Positions 46,061-58,117 of a stretch of DNA of 64,000 nucleotides are shown piece after piece. Source of the stretch: Rhyacophila brunnea (taxonomy: Eukaryota; Arthropoda; Insecta; Trichoptera; Rhyacophilidae); NCBI GenBank assembly GCA_022495005.1, contig JAGYXB010001335.1, forward strand, positions 186,001 through 250,000, given 5' to 3'. The first letter of the stretch is position 1; the number at the start of each line of letters is the position of its first letter. A program made the position numbers and the translations under genes. The notes beneath the pieces were generated by a model. The model was not told where the DNA came from. It saw nothing but the letters and a program-made list of their open reading frames with translations, and made no database searches.

Positions 46061-46349
46061 TTCAAATGTTACTTGGACGAATTAAGTCTTTGTGGTTTCT
46101 TTTATTTGTTTTGTATAATTTACCATGCTTTTTTAAAGTGTAGATAAAATAATGTTCGTACCTTTTACTGGGAATGGTTGTTAGGCATTCCCTTAACCCT
46201 GTGCGTCCTCGCATTGGACCAAACAATAAAAAAACAATATGCATTATAAATTCTAATGGATTTAAGTTTTGCACTATTCCATTTAATTTTGTATCTACTA
46301 TTGTTTTTGTACTATTCCATTTGATTCTGAAAATATTTTTTATCGATTA

Positions 46350-46665
46350 TGATTTCGTATAGGCAAAAGACTTCATGATAAAAACTAACCAACACCGTCT
46401 GTAATGTATGTATTCTAAATTCAACGAAAACAAATACGTATGACCACAAAAGTATGCACTATTTATATTGGATCGCCCATAGCACATCTAAACTATTATG
46501 GTTTGGTCTAGGCTAGTTTTAATTGAATTTTAAAAACTAACCACCACCATCTGCAAATTATATTGAATGCACACGTATAGATACCTGAAAAGTATGACTG
46601 ACAAAGTTTAGTATGCACTATTTATGTCGAATCTTAACGGCCTACCTCCACCCCTCGCCATTGTG
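46350..46665 (+). repeat. Family D repeats, tandem pair (copies 7 and 8)
   Basis: Two head-to-tail units: a partial one to about 46490 (GGATCGCCCATAGCAC junction) and a second from TTATGGTTTGGTCTAGGC to CACCCCTCGCCATTG. The junction resembles the sequence just before copy 3 at 21780. Confidence 0.75.
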
Positions 46666-46915
46666 ATAATATGGGTTAGGTACCAACTTTATAGAGAGAG
46701 TTTGGTTTATGCAATCTTTTTTTGTTATTTTACACGAGGCATGTTCCCAAATCCACACCACCTGCATACGTTTTATAACTTTGCAATTTTTACTATATAC
46801 TGATACGCCTACGCCTCTTTCCCTGATTACTTCGTATAAAATTAGATGAAATAATATTCGCTTATATACATGTATGTAGTAATAAATAAATAAATAGATA
46901 AAATAATATAATATA

Positions 46916-47466
46916 CAGTCGAACTTGGTTATTAAGAGGAAGATGGGACCGACTGAATTTGCTCGTCATAAGCATTGCTCGTTATATCGTTATATAACAT
47001 TTTTCGCGCCACGTTCTATTTAAACTTAGAAAATAAAAAATCTGAAAACCATCGTAAAAATCCCCGAAACAAGCATGGCATTCATAAACTACAAAATAAG
47101 TTGTTTATTGTAATGAATTGCTGAGTCGCCGGTGCTGGTAGGTACCTACTGACTTCACAAAGTTTGGATTTTTTACATGCAATTTCAACCATATTCGTGG
47201 ATACTTTTTCAATGTTGTCTGCGAAAACACCAATTAGGTACTCGTAATCCGATCCCGGCGGCATCCTGCCCGGTCGGATTTTATTGCTTAGGTTCGAAAA
47301 TGTTGTTTTTAAACGATCGGCAAATTAACAGTTTTGCTCGGTATACCCGAGAAGTAGCACGTTATAAAAGTGAATAAATGTATGAAGAAAATCATAAACT
47401 AAAATGTCAACGAATGCTTCCTCATTACATCCGAGATCTCGTGATCATAATAACCAAGTTCGACTG
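46916..47466 (+). mobile_element. Pogo/Tc1-mariner-like non-autonomous element, copy 2
   Basis: Termini CAGTCGAACTTGGTTATTAA and AACCAAGTTCGACTG, TA on both sides. Closely related to 31915-32509 with small deletions. It ends 13 bp before the telomere-core foldback element. Confidence 0.85.
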
Positions 47467-47479
47467 TATAAAAAAAATA

Positions 47480-47708
47480 GGTACTGTTCGGTTATACCGG
47501 AGGCAGCGGAAAACGCATTTTGAAAATAGCCGATAAACTGGATTATTTGTTAGGTTAACCTAACCAAACCTAACCTAACCTAACCTAACCTAACCTAACC
47601 TAACCCAACCTAACCGAACCTAAACTAACCCAAACTAACAAATAATCCAGTTTATCGACTATTTTCAAAATGCGTTTTCCGCTGCCTCCGGTATAACCGA
47701 ACAGTACC
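47480..47708. mobile_element. Foldback element with TTAGG/CCTAA telomeric core
   Basis: Two ~75 bp arms (GGTACTGTTCGGTTATACCG, GAGGCAGCGGAAAACGC and onward to CTGGATTATTTGTTAGG) are inverted with a single mismatch. Between them, about 47555-47635 is a run of CCTAA units, the strand complement of the insect telomere repeat TTAGG. The element is flanked by an 8-bp direct repeat AAAAAATA (47472-47479, 47709-47716). No coding capacity. Confidence 0.9.
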
Positions 47709-47750
47709 AAAAAATATTTTTAGATTTCTGAAGCCCTGGAGTGCAAAGAT

Positions 47751-47980
47751 CTCTAGTGTAAAAGGCCGAACTGCGTTTTTGGCTATTTTGACTCGATTGC
47801 CTTTTATTATACAATAATTAATGATAATCGAAAAAAAACCTAAAATTCAATCAATATAATATAATATCAATTAACTAAAAAATTATGATTTCAGCATTAA
47901 AAATTAACGTTCTGTGTTTTATTAAAATCGTACTACTGAAATGTACCATTTTGCCAATTCGGCTTTATACGCAGAGATGT
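47751..47980. mobile_element. Imperfect TIR MITE
   Basis: ATCTCTAGTGTAAAAGGCCG at the left and TCGGCTTTATACGCAGAGAT at the right are imperfect inverted repeats around an AT-rich middle. Confidence 0.45.
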
Positions 47981-49000
47981 CGAAATTCAAGTTCCTAATA
48001 ATTAATAATAATTTAAATCCTTGCATGGGCTTTCCAACTAGTATTGTGATGAAGCAATAAGTATGTAAATTGTAGGTAGTATACAACCGGATTCGACGAG
48101 TAAAGCACAGTTATTGCAGAAATAGAATAATTATTGAAGTCTCATTGTGTTTTTCAATGAAACTTGACTCGAGGCTGGAGTGTTCCGTTGCTCGCCCGGC
48201 GACTGATGATGCTTCGCGATCGCCAAAACCGGTTTACCTCGAGTCATTACAGTTCGTCCGAGTTTATTACGTCCGCGGTTTGTCAGTAATGCAAGATCTA
48301 AGGATTACGTCTTGTGCCACTCACTTCGGAGTCCTGCTCATAACGGATGCTAGCGAAAAACGACTTCTTTTTAGGTTATCCACAGACATTAATAATTATA
48401 ATAACATCGAAAATATACAGGTGTAATGTAATAAATAACCTTTTTTTTGACTGTGTAATACGAATGGTAGAAACGTTATATTTATTTGTGTTTTTAGCGA
48501 TTTTCTTGCCAAATCTCTAGCATTTTTCAAAAGGCATCTCTAGCTTGCAAAAACGCATAAGCTTGTGGCGTTTTTACTAGCGTTTTTTGATGACTCCAGA
48601 AGCTTTAATGTGTTGAAAAATTGCTAGATGTTTAGTTTATTTATTTTCATGCGCATCAAATTTCTGACTTATAAGATAATTAATGCAGGTAGGTCGGAAC
48701 CTATTTTATCGAGAAATAAAACACGATGAAATAATTTCATGTATTATTCAATGTTTTTGTATATTATTTATCAATAATTATTATTAATATAAAAGGTATG
48801 TTCTTTAATTATTATCTATGTCTGTCGTACAAGAGGGAAGCTCTTGTCTTCAAACATGAAACATGTTTTTGTCAACGACAGTTGGCAACACTGCCTGTGA
48901 TCGACTTCAAAATAATGTTTTAAAATTTGAAACTGTGCATTTCAGGTTCTATTATTTGAAAAATAATAAATTATAGATATTATAAATCATCGACCAGAGG
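47981..49000. other. Spacer with unassigned open frame
   Basis: A 93-codon plus-strand frame at 48145-48426 sits in locally GC-richer DNA (GTTGCTCGCCCGGCGACTG). It has no recognisable domain and no clear donor. A solitary TTGGCAACACTG hAT end lies near 48884. Confidence 0.35.
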
Positions 49001-49002
49001 CG

Positions 49003-49150
49003 AAAGGTGGAGGTAGGCTGTTGAGATCCGACATAAATAGTGCACACTAAACTTTGTCAGTCAAACGTATTGTTTTCATTGAACTAAGACTACAGTGTAG
49101 TGTTTGTTAACACTATTTGCAAAATTATATTCGTATTTCAATGACAACAA
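49003..49150 (-). repeat. Family D repeat, copy 9
   Basis: AGGCGAAAGGTGGAGGTAGG to the GTTTGTTAACACTATTTGC region matches the family in reverse. The distal TAGGCAGG end is missing. Confidence 0.7.
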
Positions 49151-51510
49151 ATAAGTATGACTGACGATCTTTAGTGTGTAGTTTTTCAGTGTTTCTTCGA
49201 ACCTAAATAATCAGTGAAAAAACAACATGTAAATTTGACATACCAGTAAACCACGGATTCAGACGTGAATACACTGTTAAATATATTATAATAATTATAA
49301 CAATATTAATATTTTTAATTTTCTTTGATTTCAGGTAAGCATTATCACTTTATAATGATACGATTTTCCACGTTCTTCATCCAATGTAAGTAAGAATCCC
49401 ATTTACTTCGTCGCCTCTTACCATTATCTCGAAAATTAGATCGACGACACTTATGTTATTTCGTTTGATAGACCTGCTGTAAAATATCAATACAACAGAT
49501 TTATTAATAATACTGGAAAATACTTCAATTTTTACAATGAAAGCTAGTGGGCCTCCGTCCCAAATCAGGAGTCGGCCGTCTTATGACAGCGCCCTTACCC
49601 TCCATTCGCTATTACGACGAATGCAATATTTCATTAGCTCGAAAAGTAGATTGATGACAACCGTCTTTTTTATATTTCTATCTGGAAACCGTCCATGAGA
49701 ATTCTGGAAGTGAACGTGGTATGAATGTTATCATAACAGTTATTTTGTATAGATACATACATATTTGGAGTACCGAACCGCCCCCAAATTTTAGTATAAT
49801 ATATTATTGTTCTTGCATTAGCACGTCATAATATGAACTGAATTTCAAGTATCTGGGTACAGGTACCTACTCAAAATACGCGATAGGCATTTTCAGCAGG
49901 ACAGAAAAACTTTATATTTTTATATTATAACCTAGTTATAATATCAATATTTTATGTGTTGCAATATTATGTTTACGTAACTTGTCCATAACATAACCCA
50001 TTCTATAAATTAATATGTACAGTGCGACTTTTATATCAAGTCTTCTACGCCACCACGGCCATTTCTGGAACTAAAATCCGCCCCCACATTTGCTTCCTCC
50101 GCGCCCCTAATTCTGTGTGTGTTTGATATCGTGTGGAGTTATATTAGTATTAAAATGACTAAACCTTTGGGAAAAGAGACGAAGCGAGTTCTTTCGAATG
50201 TAAAGTATTTATTGTGAGGGCCGGGGGGCTTTAAAGATAAAGTTTCTGGTATGACAATTGACAAGTCATATTGCAAAGAGCACGTGACAAAACTTGATAT
50301 TATAAAAGTTGTACTGTTCCCATCATATTGACGTCATACTCGTACATTGCTGTATTGTACGATTATTGGTGATTGTAATAGACCGTTGGAGTTACCTATT
50401 CCTGGAATTTTTTCACAATAGCAAATTCAACACACTCTTTCCTGTTAAACTTTATACGTCCATTAAAAAATCTTTGGAATCGAACCCGAACCCTTCCAAC
50501 GTCTAGAAATACAATCGCTTTTATCTGCAATTCTACGAAGTGACTTTTCGCAAAATTGTATTCACACTTGTGTTAATCCAGGTTGGCTGGTACTTTACTT
50601 ACAAAACTAGTCATATTAATTAATAGAAATTTAATGTTTTGAACTTTTTCTATAATCTAAGGTTTTGAATTTAATTAAAAGCCATCTATACCTAGTTTTA
50701 ATACCCAAATTTATTTTTCATAATATATTTTTCACATTAAACACAAAAAAAATTCAAAATCCTTAATAAAGTTGTCAGTTTTTTTAAATGTTGAATTTAC
50801 ACAATCTTTTTAAAACTTCAATAACCTTTTATTTCACCTTGAGCGTGAATACATTTCAAGAACAAAATCAAATAGTTTTAATGTGTGCTTTATGATATTT
50901 GGTAAAAGTATATATTTTCACTCTAATTAGATTTTTTTTATTTTGACAGCAAGGAAATAGGACTACTTAGTTTTGGTGCCACATTTATGTTCTTAGCTTG
51001 TGTTTAGGTGGTGCTTACTGCTTAGTTTATTCCATCTTTAATCAAATCAACCCAATACAGATTCATATTTTCTTGTCATTTTATGTTTTGACAAAGAATT
51101 AATAATAGTCGAAAAAGATTTTCTGAATGTTTTAAGTACATGCAGATATAATATAAAATGCAGGGATAATATAAGTTGATGGATTTGGCTGACATTATAT
51201 TTGTATAGGTAAGATTGTTTGTATCATTACTCATTATATTGTGTTTATCTTATACCTTATTGGTTGTCATATATTATATTTATTATATCCCAGGTACTGA
51301 TGTAACCTTTTTATATTATGAAATTTAACATTTCCACCTGCAAATTCCCGTTAAATTCTGCTTGAAAGGCACCGCTTTCGTACAAGATAATACTTCAAGT
51401 AGGTACGCTACTACGCTTACAAGCAGGGTTGCGAATCTTCCAATGCAATATATCGATACTTCTCGAAGATTTATCGATTTTAGATTATAGACGGCGTCAT
51501 ACATTATGAC
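49151..51510. other. Long AT-rich spacer
   Basis: No gene recognised. CGCCCCC-containing bits at 49788 and 50080 may be worn DNA-transposon ends. A 65-codon frame at 50309-50506 is unassigned. Confidence 0.4.
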
Positions 51511-51658
51511 AGAATGAATATGAATATTAAGGACACAGTGCTTACTTTAGCATGCACATATACATCAAGTACATGTAGTGTAACTGTGTGTAGACTACAT
51601 TCCTCACACTGTTTATATTATGTAACTTTCGCACACACAGCGTCGCTGCCTCGAACAC

Positions 51659-51850
51659 GTGCGACTCGCAGCGACAGTGGTGAAGTCCTCCAACTTGGCA
51701 ATCCTTTTTTTATTTTTTCTGCGATTGGCGGAAATCACAGTTCAGGACGACTCGGATATGGGTTTATTAGGCGTGGGAAATGCGGAGGTGTCTATCAATC
51801 CGCGGTGTGATCAAAACTACTGCGGCAGGACCGCTCCCCGGATGGAATGG
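51659..51850 (+). CDS. Candidate secreted-peptide exon, truncated by repeat
   Basis: From ATG at 51659 the frame encodes a good signal-peptide-like start (SNLAILFLFFLRLAEI) and then DDSDMGLLGVGNAEVSINP, RCDQNYCGRTAPRMEW. It is ended by the TGA inside CAGTGACATCCC, which is the terminus of a CAGTGAC-type element. The segment is GC-richer than its flanks. A second frame (51514-51810) overlaps. No known family is recognised, and chance remains likely. Confidence 0.25.
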
Positions 51851-51963
51851 CAGTGACATCCCTTGGGGGTAGGCAGGTCGTGCGTTGCTTAGGGGCGGTC
51901 AATGAAGGAACGCATACGATCATTATAACTTTTGAAAGCAGTGGTAGGATGATGCGGTCACTG
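51851..51963 (+). mobile_element. Short CAGTGAC-ended MITE
   Basis: CAGTGACATCCCTTGGGGGT at the left and GATGCGGTCACTG at the right. Left part matches 21971-22068 in reverse. Flanking octamers do not match. Confidence 0.5.
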
Positions 51964-52773
51964 CGATCTTTAAAAATTCACAACGGCAGCCTCTCAGTGC
52001 TAGATAATTATCAGTAGTTACTAGTTGGTATGTTTTCCAACTATTATCCAATATATTCCAATAATTTTTCCAACATTAATATGCTATAATAGCTAGGTAT
52101 GTACCCAACAACTTTGTATACAATTTCAGATTAAAAATGAAAGGGGATTGCTTCTAAATCTGCCTAATGACGGAACATTACTTTTCTACGCCCCCCTGCA
52201 TGATGTCCTCATGCCCGAACTGTTCCCAAATTGTACATCTAAACTGCGACTTCCTGGGATTTTTGGTTAGTCTATTCTTCATAATGTGCGACGAGCCTAA
52301 TTATCGCAGACACAATGACGTGTTATGGCAAACAAGTAGACTGGCCATTTATATCTGACGAGTGGCAGCCTCTGGTGGTTGGATACCCTGTTCTAAGATA
52401 ATGGCGTTTGAAAATTTTGCACAAATTCTCATTTAAACGTTAAAGCCTTGATTTTGTTAGGTTAAATTTGTTTATATATTATTAAGTTTAAATGATCTTA
52501 GCAATGAACAACCCAAACATTCCCGTTTATAATTAAATTAATGATTAATCCCAGAAAGGGTTATTCGATTTTGACGCGCTGAAGAAATTTTTGATTATTT
52601 TTTTGTTCAATTATCAAGAAAAGACCTTTCTACATCGAATAGCATTAACTCAAAATCTTGAAATTTTGAGTTATATCCCCATAGAAGTTTGGTATTGATA
52701 CGGTCAATATGGATGACAGCAGTGCATGACCAGAAGAAGTCCTGGAATCGAAAAAAATGTTGAAATGACGATG
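51964..52773. other. Spacer
   Basis: No gene recognised. A 63-codon frame at 52167-52358 contains CPNCSQIVHLNC, a CxxC...HxxxC pattern, but has no other support. Confidence 0.35.
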
Positions 52774-52781
52774 TTCTAGAT

Positions 52782-53311
52782 CAGGGGTAGTCAACCTTTT
52801 TATACCTACCACCCACTTTTGTATATCTGTTAGTAGGTAGTAAAAAATTCTAACCGCCCACCGGTTCCACAGTAATCGTGACTTATGAAGTAGGGAAGTA
52901 GCTTTACTTTATAAAATTTATAAAGCAGAGTTACACCAAGTTTAATCCTATATAATAATAATAAAAATTTTTTTTATTAAAAAAAAAATAATAATTAAGT
53001 ACTTGCCAAATACTTTGTCAGACTTTGGCAGAATAAATTTTTATAAAACAACTTACTGTAGTTAAATCTATCTTTTTATTTATACTTTGCATACATATAA
53101 GCATGAAGTCTGATGAAACTACTTTTAATTAATTAAATTATTGATGAGATCCCTGAGGCTGATGCTGCGAAACGAAATACTGGATATCTGGCTCAATTTT
53201 AGTTAGGAACCCAGGAAAACGTAATGAAAATGTTTTTAAAACCCCTACCGCCCACCATGAAAGCTGGAACGGCCCACTAGTAGGCGGTTGGAACCAGGTT
53301 GACTACCTCTG
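52782..53311 (+). mobile_element. hAT-type MITE, CAGGGGTAGTCAACCT
   Basis: Termini CAGGGGTAGTCAACCTTTTT and CCAGGTTGACTACCTCTG, with perfect 8-bp target duplication TTCTAGAT (52774-52781, 53312-53319). Sub-terminal CCGCCCACC motifs occur at both ends. Charlie-like terminus; no ORF. Confidence 0.9.
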
Positions 53312-53319
53312 TTCTAGAT

Positions 53320-54225
53320 CGAATCTTACCTAGTACTTACTGAGAGTTTTTTTATTATTAAAAATAAAAACATTCAAAAATAAAAGCAGTCCATGCATCC
53401 CTATCCGCCATCGGGTGGCTGGTATAATATTATGAAGTACCTAACTTGCCATCGCACTGCATGTTTGACCTTTACCTGTTAATGTCAATGACTCTCCTGC
53501 TACTTATCCAGACCTCTTTTTTGTTACGGGATACTTTAACATGAAAACCACACGTTATTTGATGTTATATTGCTCGCAGTTCATGATGGTAGCCAAGCAT
53601 AGTTAACACATTTGGAAACTAATAATTAATTTGAATATATACTCCAAACAATTTGTTTCGTATGTCGTCTTTCTGCTAAGTGCTAATACTTCGATACAAA
53701 CTTACCCTATATAGCTGCCGTAGCGGGCTTTAATATTTCATTTTTCAATTTAATGGATTATGTATACATAACAAATACATCATAATGTATTATTTTACGC
53801 TGTGCGCCCACCACAGCGTCTGGACGTTGCATCTTGACTCCAAGGAAGTCGTGGTGACAATCGGCGGGAAGTTTGTACGGGGTATAGGTAGTTGGTTCAA
53901 AACGCAACCGTCAGACGTTGGAGTTCACTCAAAGCAACTCTGCAATGTTTCGTATTTCGTGACTTATCGCTTATATCCACGCCCGCCTTCATTATACGCT
54001 TAGATTAAATTATATGATTATAAGTAGATTATCAATAGTACGTTGGAAATATAATTATATGTAATATAAATTAGAATGCTTTACTCAAATATAAATTTTC
54101 TTTACAGAGCTCTGGTTTCAAAATATTGTAAAACATTTTAAATTGGGTGGTCTCTCGTCAAGCAAACTGCTAATTAATAACTGTTTATATACAAGTATTT
54201 AGACTTCGTGGGGGGCAGGCCACGT
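53320..54225. other. Spacer with fragment of 15-kb hairpin family
   Basis: 53675-53725 (AAGTGCTAATACTTCGATAC to GCTGCCGTAGCGGGC) matches the outer part of 15178-15390. A 72-codon frame at 53785-54003 overlies GC-richer DNA but is unassigned. Confidence 0.4.
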
Positions 54226-54229
54226 CTAA

Positions 54230-54622
54230 AGCCTCAATTACTACATTGAGCGAGTTTACTAGCTGCTAGCTGGCGAGTTTAAAAGCGAGTGAGTCAGTTA
54301 GTGCGATAGTGATGATGACACACAAACTTTCCACTTGCTCAGCAGCCAACTAGCTAGAGAGTTGAAACCATGTGTTGTTTCTTTAATTTGCTCGTACTCG
54401 TAACTTGTTCACTAGCAACTATTGTGACACACGGCTAGTTTACTAGCTAATACGTCCACACGCGAGCGAGTAGCGAGTAAAGTAGCCCGGCTTTCGACTT
54501 TTCTCGTAGATTGTTTACAATCTGCTAGTTAGATGATTACACTGGGCAAGTTTACTAGCAGATAATAATAAAAATAAGATAAGCGGCTAGTAGCTAGTAA
54601 ACTCGTTTAATGTCATCGAGCC
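54230..54622. mobile_element. TIR element built of TTTACTAGCT motifs
   Basis: Ends CGAGTTTACTAGCTGCTAGC and GCTAGTAGCTAGTAAACTCG are inverted. Short CTAGC, ACTAG and GCGAGT words recur throughout the interior. No coding capacity. Confidence 0.65.
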
Positions 54623-54836
54623 TTCACGAACGGAAGCGAAGCGTTGTACCCTGGACCGCCTACAACTACACTGACTCTAGGGTAGTTGTGGAAGCTTACA
54701 GCATTTTGAGGGATGTGGAAATACACAGACCCACATTTAGTTATAATTCGGGTGATGCTAATTAGTCCAAATATGAATTGACACGGACAGGTAAGTATAT
54801 TAAAATTTTGCTCCCAAGTGAATTATCATGACTTAC

Positions 54837-54956
54837 CCTCGTTTCACACGCAGGACGCAGCTAATATTATCGTGCGATCTTTTTCCGTAATATGTATAAA
54901 AGTCAGCAAACTTAACGATGGTGTCGCGATACTATTCGCTGCGTGTGAAACAGGGC
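54837..54956. mobile_element. 120-bp MITE, CGTTTCACACGCAG ends
   Basis: CCTCGTTTCACACGCAGGAC at the left and CGCTGCGTGTGAAACAGGG at the right. Inner ATTATCGTGCGAT and ATCGCGACACCAT segments also pair weakly. Confidence 0.7.
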
Positions 54957-54994
54957 TCGGTTCCTTGCCCTCGACAAAGTGTCTTACCTTCAGT

Positions 54995-55147
54995 TAGTGT
55001 TGCCAACCTTTTCTATGCTGATTGAATAGGTACAAAGATGTAAAAAATATGGTGCAGGAACGTTTTTCGTCCTCAATCTTTCACGATTTTATATTTTTCG
55101 CGGAATCATAATTATTATAGTATTTTACCATGCAGTTGGCAACACTG
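54995..55147. mobile_element. Short hAT-like MITE, AGTGTTGCCAAC ends
   Basis: TAGTGTTGCCAACCTTTTC and GCAGTTGGCAACACTG are inverted ends like those at 24020-24381. Flanking octamers differ. Confidence 0.65.
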
Positions 55148-55381
55148 CGTCCAGGCTTAGCTCTAGCCATAACAAATTTGATTTGTTTATAATCGGTCTC
55201 GATCGATGTTGAATACAATACCTGCTTATAAAATAATCATTTTTTAGTACCTATTGAAAATTGATTATGTTAACAGAAACACATTCACAGAATTGTAAAT
55301 TTGAAATGCAAATATTTATGTTTTTGGCGAACCAGACACTTCGTCGACAAATTATTGTAATATTATGTAGGTACCTTAAAA

Positions 55382-55755
55382 GGCTATACTTCAGTTGAGG
55401 CATGGTCTAAAAAGATCGTGGCTAGGCGATGCGCGGATTGTGCAAATGACGCGTGCCGAACGAAATATAATTTGTCATAAAAATCCAACATGCGTCCATT
55501 TAATGTTATGTTTATTGTTATATTACTAATAATAATAGTATATTCATTGACATGTTTTCTTTTTGAAGTACATACGTAAAGTTTTTTAGTCATCTTTACA
55601 CGATTTAAGAATATTTTCATCCGACGCCACGACAAAACAAATCGACGTGCGCACACTTCGACTATCGGTCTCCGATTGGCGAGTCCAGGCGACGAATGAG
55701 AAATTTCGTCTTTCCTACTGTTGAAAATTATTTTCCGTTTCACTGAAGTACGCTC
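55382..55755 (+). mobile_element. Family A TTAA-like element, copy 3
   Basis: GGCTATACTTCAGTTGAGGC to CACTGAAGTACGCTC, followed by TTAA. The uninterrupted form lets the insertion in copy 2 be recognised. The 119-codon minus-strand frame over it is not kept in other copies. Confidence 0.8.
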
Positions 55756-56017
55756 TTAAGAGGAAGCTTCACTGACAGGCAAAATATCACTATTTGATGA
55801 CACTTTTTTGCATAGCAAAACGTCTTATTGAATGAAACAAATACCTATTATTATTTTGAAAGATATCAAGTATGTATTTTTGCCTGAATAACAAAATATT
55901 ATTTCGATTGGATGGTCGTAAGCAACAAATTTCACTTGACATGGGGCGCAACCTTCGCAGGTATAATACTAAATAAAATGTTGCATAAACATACCTATCT
56001 ACAGATTCCGCGGGCGA
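55756..56017. other. AT-rich spacer
   Basis: No gene or recognised repeat seen. Confidence 0.45.
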
Positions 56018-56143
56018 TTTTTTTTTACTATTAGAGCAAATTTGTGGTGGATGTGTATCTCACTTTAGTGGTCGATCCACCACGCCGGGCCCCCAGGCTA
56101 GAGCCCTATTAGTCCCACAGGGGTCAATGGTTGCAAGTTGCAC
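56018..56143 (-). mobile_element. GC-capped MITE, family G, copy 4 (partial)
   Basis: Contains CTATTAGAGCAAATTTGTGG, GGGCCCCCAGGCTAGAGCCC and TAGTCCCACAGGGG. Only one half of the element is present. Confidence 0.65.
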
Positions 56144-56656
56144 CCAGTTTTGATTTATGACTCCCCAGTCGAAACGATTTTTAATATGCAACTAGGCTAA
56201 AGCTTCCGTGTTTCATCATTATATGACGGGAAAATTCGCTTCCAATACAAAATAGTATGAGACCGCAGTGTTCCGAACATCAATATAGGTCAAATAGTGC
56301 ACAGAAATACACTCCACTATAGAATTTCATACACTGACTTCCTACTATTTCTGCCACACATCAAAATGATGTAGGTACCTACTACGCACCGCGCACTTCG
56401 TAAATGTCTTATGCATTCAAAACCACACATCGCCACTTTTTATAAAAAATACAAAAATAAACGATAATATTAATGAGGCTACTATTTCCAAGCCCGGCTC
56501 ATTCCCAAAAACATATTTTGCTGCAAAATGCAATAAACTGTCATGCAGACAAATATGACTAGTTGTATCTATGTGTTTTTAGTTAATTTGTAGTGTAGCA
56601 TATTTAAAATAGAAAACAAAGGGAAACTTAATCATTTCTATATTAATAAAGAATCT
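56144..56656. other. AT-rich spacer
   Basis: No gene or recognised repeat seen. Confidence 0.45.
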
Positions 56657-56660
56657 ATTT

Positions 56661-57907
56661 GAGGCGCCGAGTGCCAAAGGAGCTCAAGCGCCAACTTTAC
56701 GATTTTTGACATTTGATTGTAGGTTTTTTCTATAAATCGATATGTATCATGCCACAAAGTCTTATCGCTCAAATAATTATAGATATTTTACAATAGAGAT
56801 TTATTTTCTGTGGCATAATTGTTTTGGTCGTTATGTCGGCACGCCACAGAAGCTTATCCGCCATTATTCTATGGAGAGCGCGAGACCAAAACAGCTGTCA
56901 GATTTGTCTACGGTCTCGGTATACGGATATACGGTCTCAACAATGAAAAAAACTAAAAATGACCTCAAGAAGGATTAGAAAAATAGTTTCGATGTGTGTT
57001 AAACCTGTAAACGAGGAAAATCATGGTAAGTTTAACATGTTTTATCCGTTTTTCTTTCACATACGCTGTTGTTTAAAATATTTTAGATTACTTTTGAAAT
57101 ATGGATATTAACGTCATTTTAGTAATTATGTCCACTAAACTTTTACTTCCATGGAAGAAAATAACTCTTATTTCTAATTTCATTTTATTTTGTATCCAAT
57201 TACGATTGATATACACTAAAAAAAGTATTAAAAAAATCCTCCGAATCCTTGAGAAAAAATGATGGTGTTAAATTTGAATAATGATTTTGTTATTTTGGCC
57301 AGTTTGGAGTAATGATTTGATTTAGTATTATTAATAATATTAGGTATATAGACAGTTATTACAAAAAAAAACAATCCAAAGACTTTGAAATCATTGCTGT
57401 AATGGCAAAAACGTATTTAACATTATAATGTAAATTTTATGCCAAACAAACTCATGCAACAATCATAACAAATTTGACCATTTTTTCAGTGGCATAATAA
57501 AATTTGTTTATATCAAAATGTTTTTTTATTGCTATCCCAAACCCTTACATTAAAACATTTTTTTTAAATGATTTATTTTTTTAAATTAATGCCATTATTT
57601 GAGTTTGAAAATGTTAGTGCCACAGAAGCTTATGCAACATAAAAAAGTATCAAGTGCCACCTTTTTTCATTTTTCTATATGCCAAAGGGGCTCAAACACC
57701 ATTTTTTTTGGAATTCAATAGATATTTTTCATTAAATATTATTGCAAATAATACATTGATTTTTTTAAATTTGCTGTGCTTAGAAAATAATTGTCCATTT
57801 CAACATTCAAGTTTAGAATTAAAAAAATAAATTCACTGAAAACTTGACGGCCATTTTGTAGCACTTTTGTTAAATGGTGCTTGAGCTCCTTTGGCGCTCG
57901 GCGCCTC
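56661..57907. mobile_element. 1.25-kb TIR element with GAGGCGCCGAG ends
   Basis: Left GAGGCGCCGAGTGCCAAAGG and right CCTTTGGCGCTCGGCGCCTC, extending about 33 bp each. Internal echoes occur: TGCCAAAGGGGCTCAAACAC near 57680 and GCCACAGAAGCTTAT near 56845 and 57620. A possible ATTT target duplication (left 56657-56660). No transposase ORF. Confidence 0.75.
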
Positions 57908-58052
57908 ATTTACATTTAATGTTTGGATCAAGCCGAGTTTGAAATGAACCAATTTTTGAAACTTAACAATTTGGATTAATCCGCCTATGAAATCAGTTCG
58001 CCCAACTTTTACTTTTGACGTCTTGGCTTGTTATTTCCTGTTGAGTTCAGGT

Positions 58053-58117
58053 TAGTGCTACCAATTTTGGTAAGAAAATATGATTTTTCATCGAATCTAC
58101 TGATATTGGTACCACTG
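58053..58117. mobile_element. 65-bp hairpin mini-element
   Basis: TAGTGCTACCAATTTTGGT and ATATTGGTACCACTG are inverted ends enclosing TCATCGAATCTACTGATATT, which resembles 515-535. Confidence 0.4.

Noticed and set aside
47555..47635. CCTAA run as a true chromosome end or internal telomere scar
   Set aside because: It is enclosed by inverted arms and an 8-bp target duplication, so it travelled as part of a mobile element.
48145..48426. 93-codon plus-strand frame in GC-richer DNA
   Set aside because: No domain, signal peptide or splice signal was recognised; kept only as a note in the spacer entry.
52167..52358. CPNC..HLNC zinc-finger-like motif
   Set aside because: A single short cysteine/histidine pattern in a 63-codon frame without further support is likely chance.
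55384..55743. 119-codon minus-strand frame
   Set aside because: It coincides with a family A element whose other copies have stops and indels in this frame.
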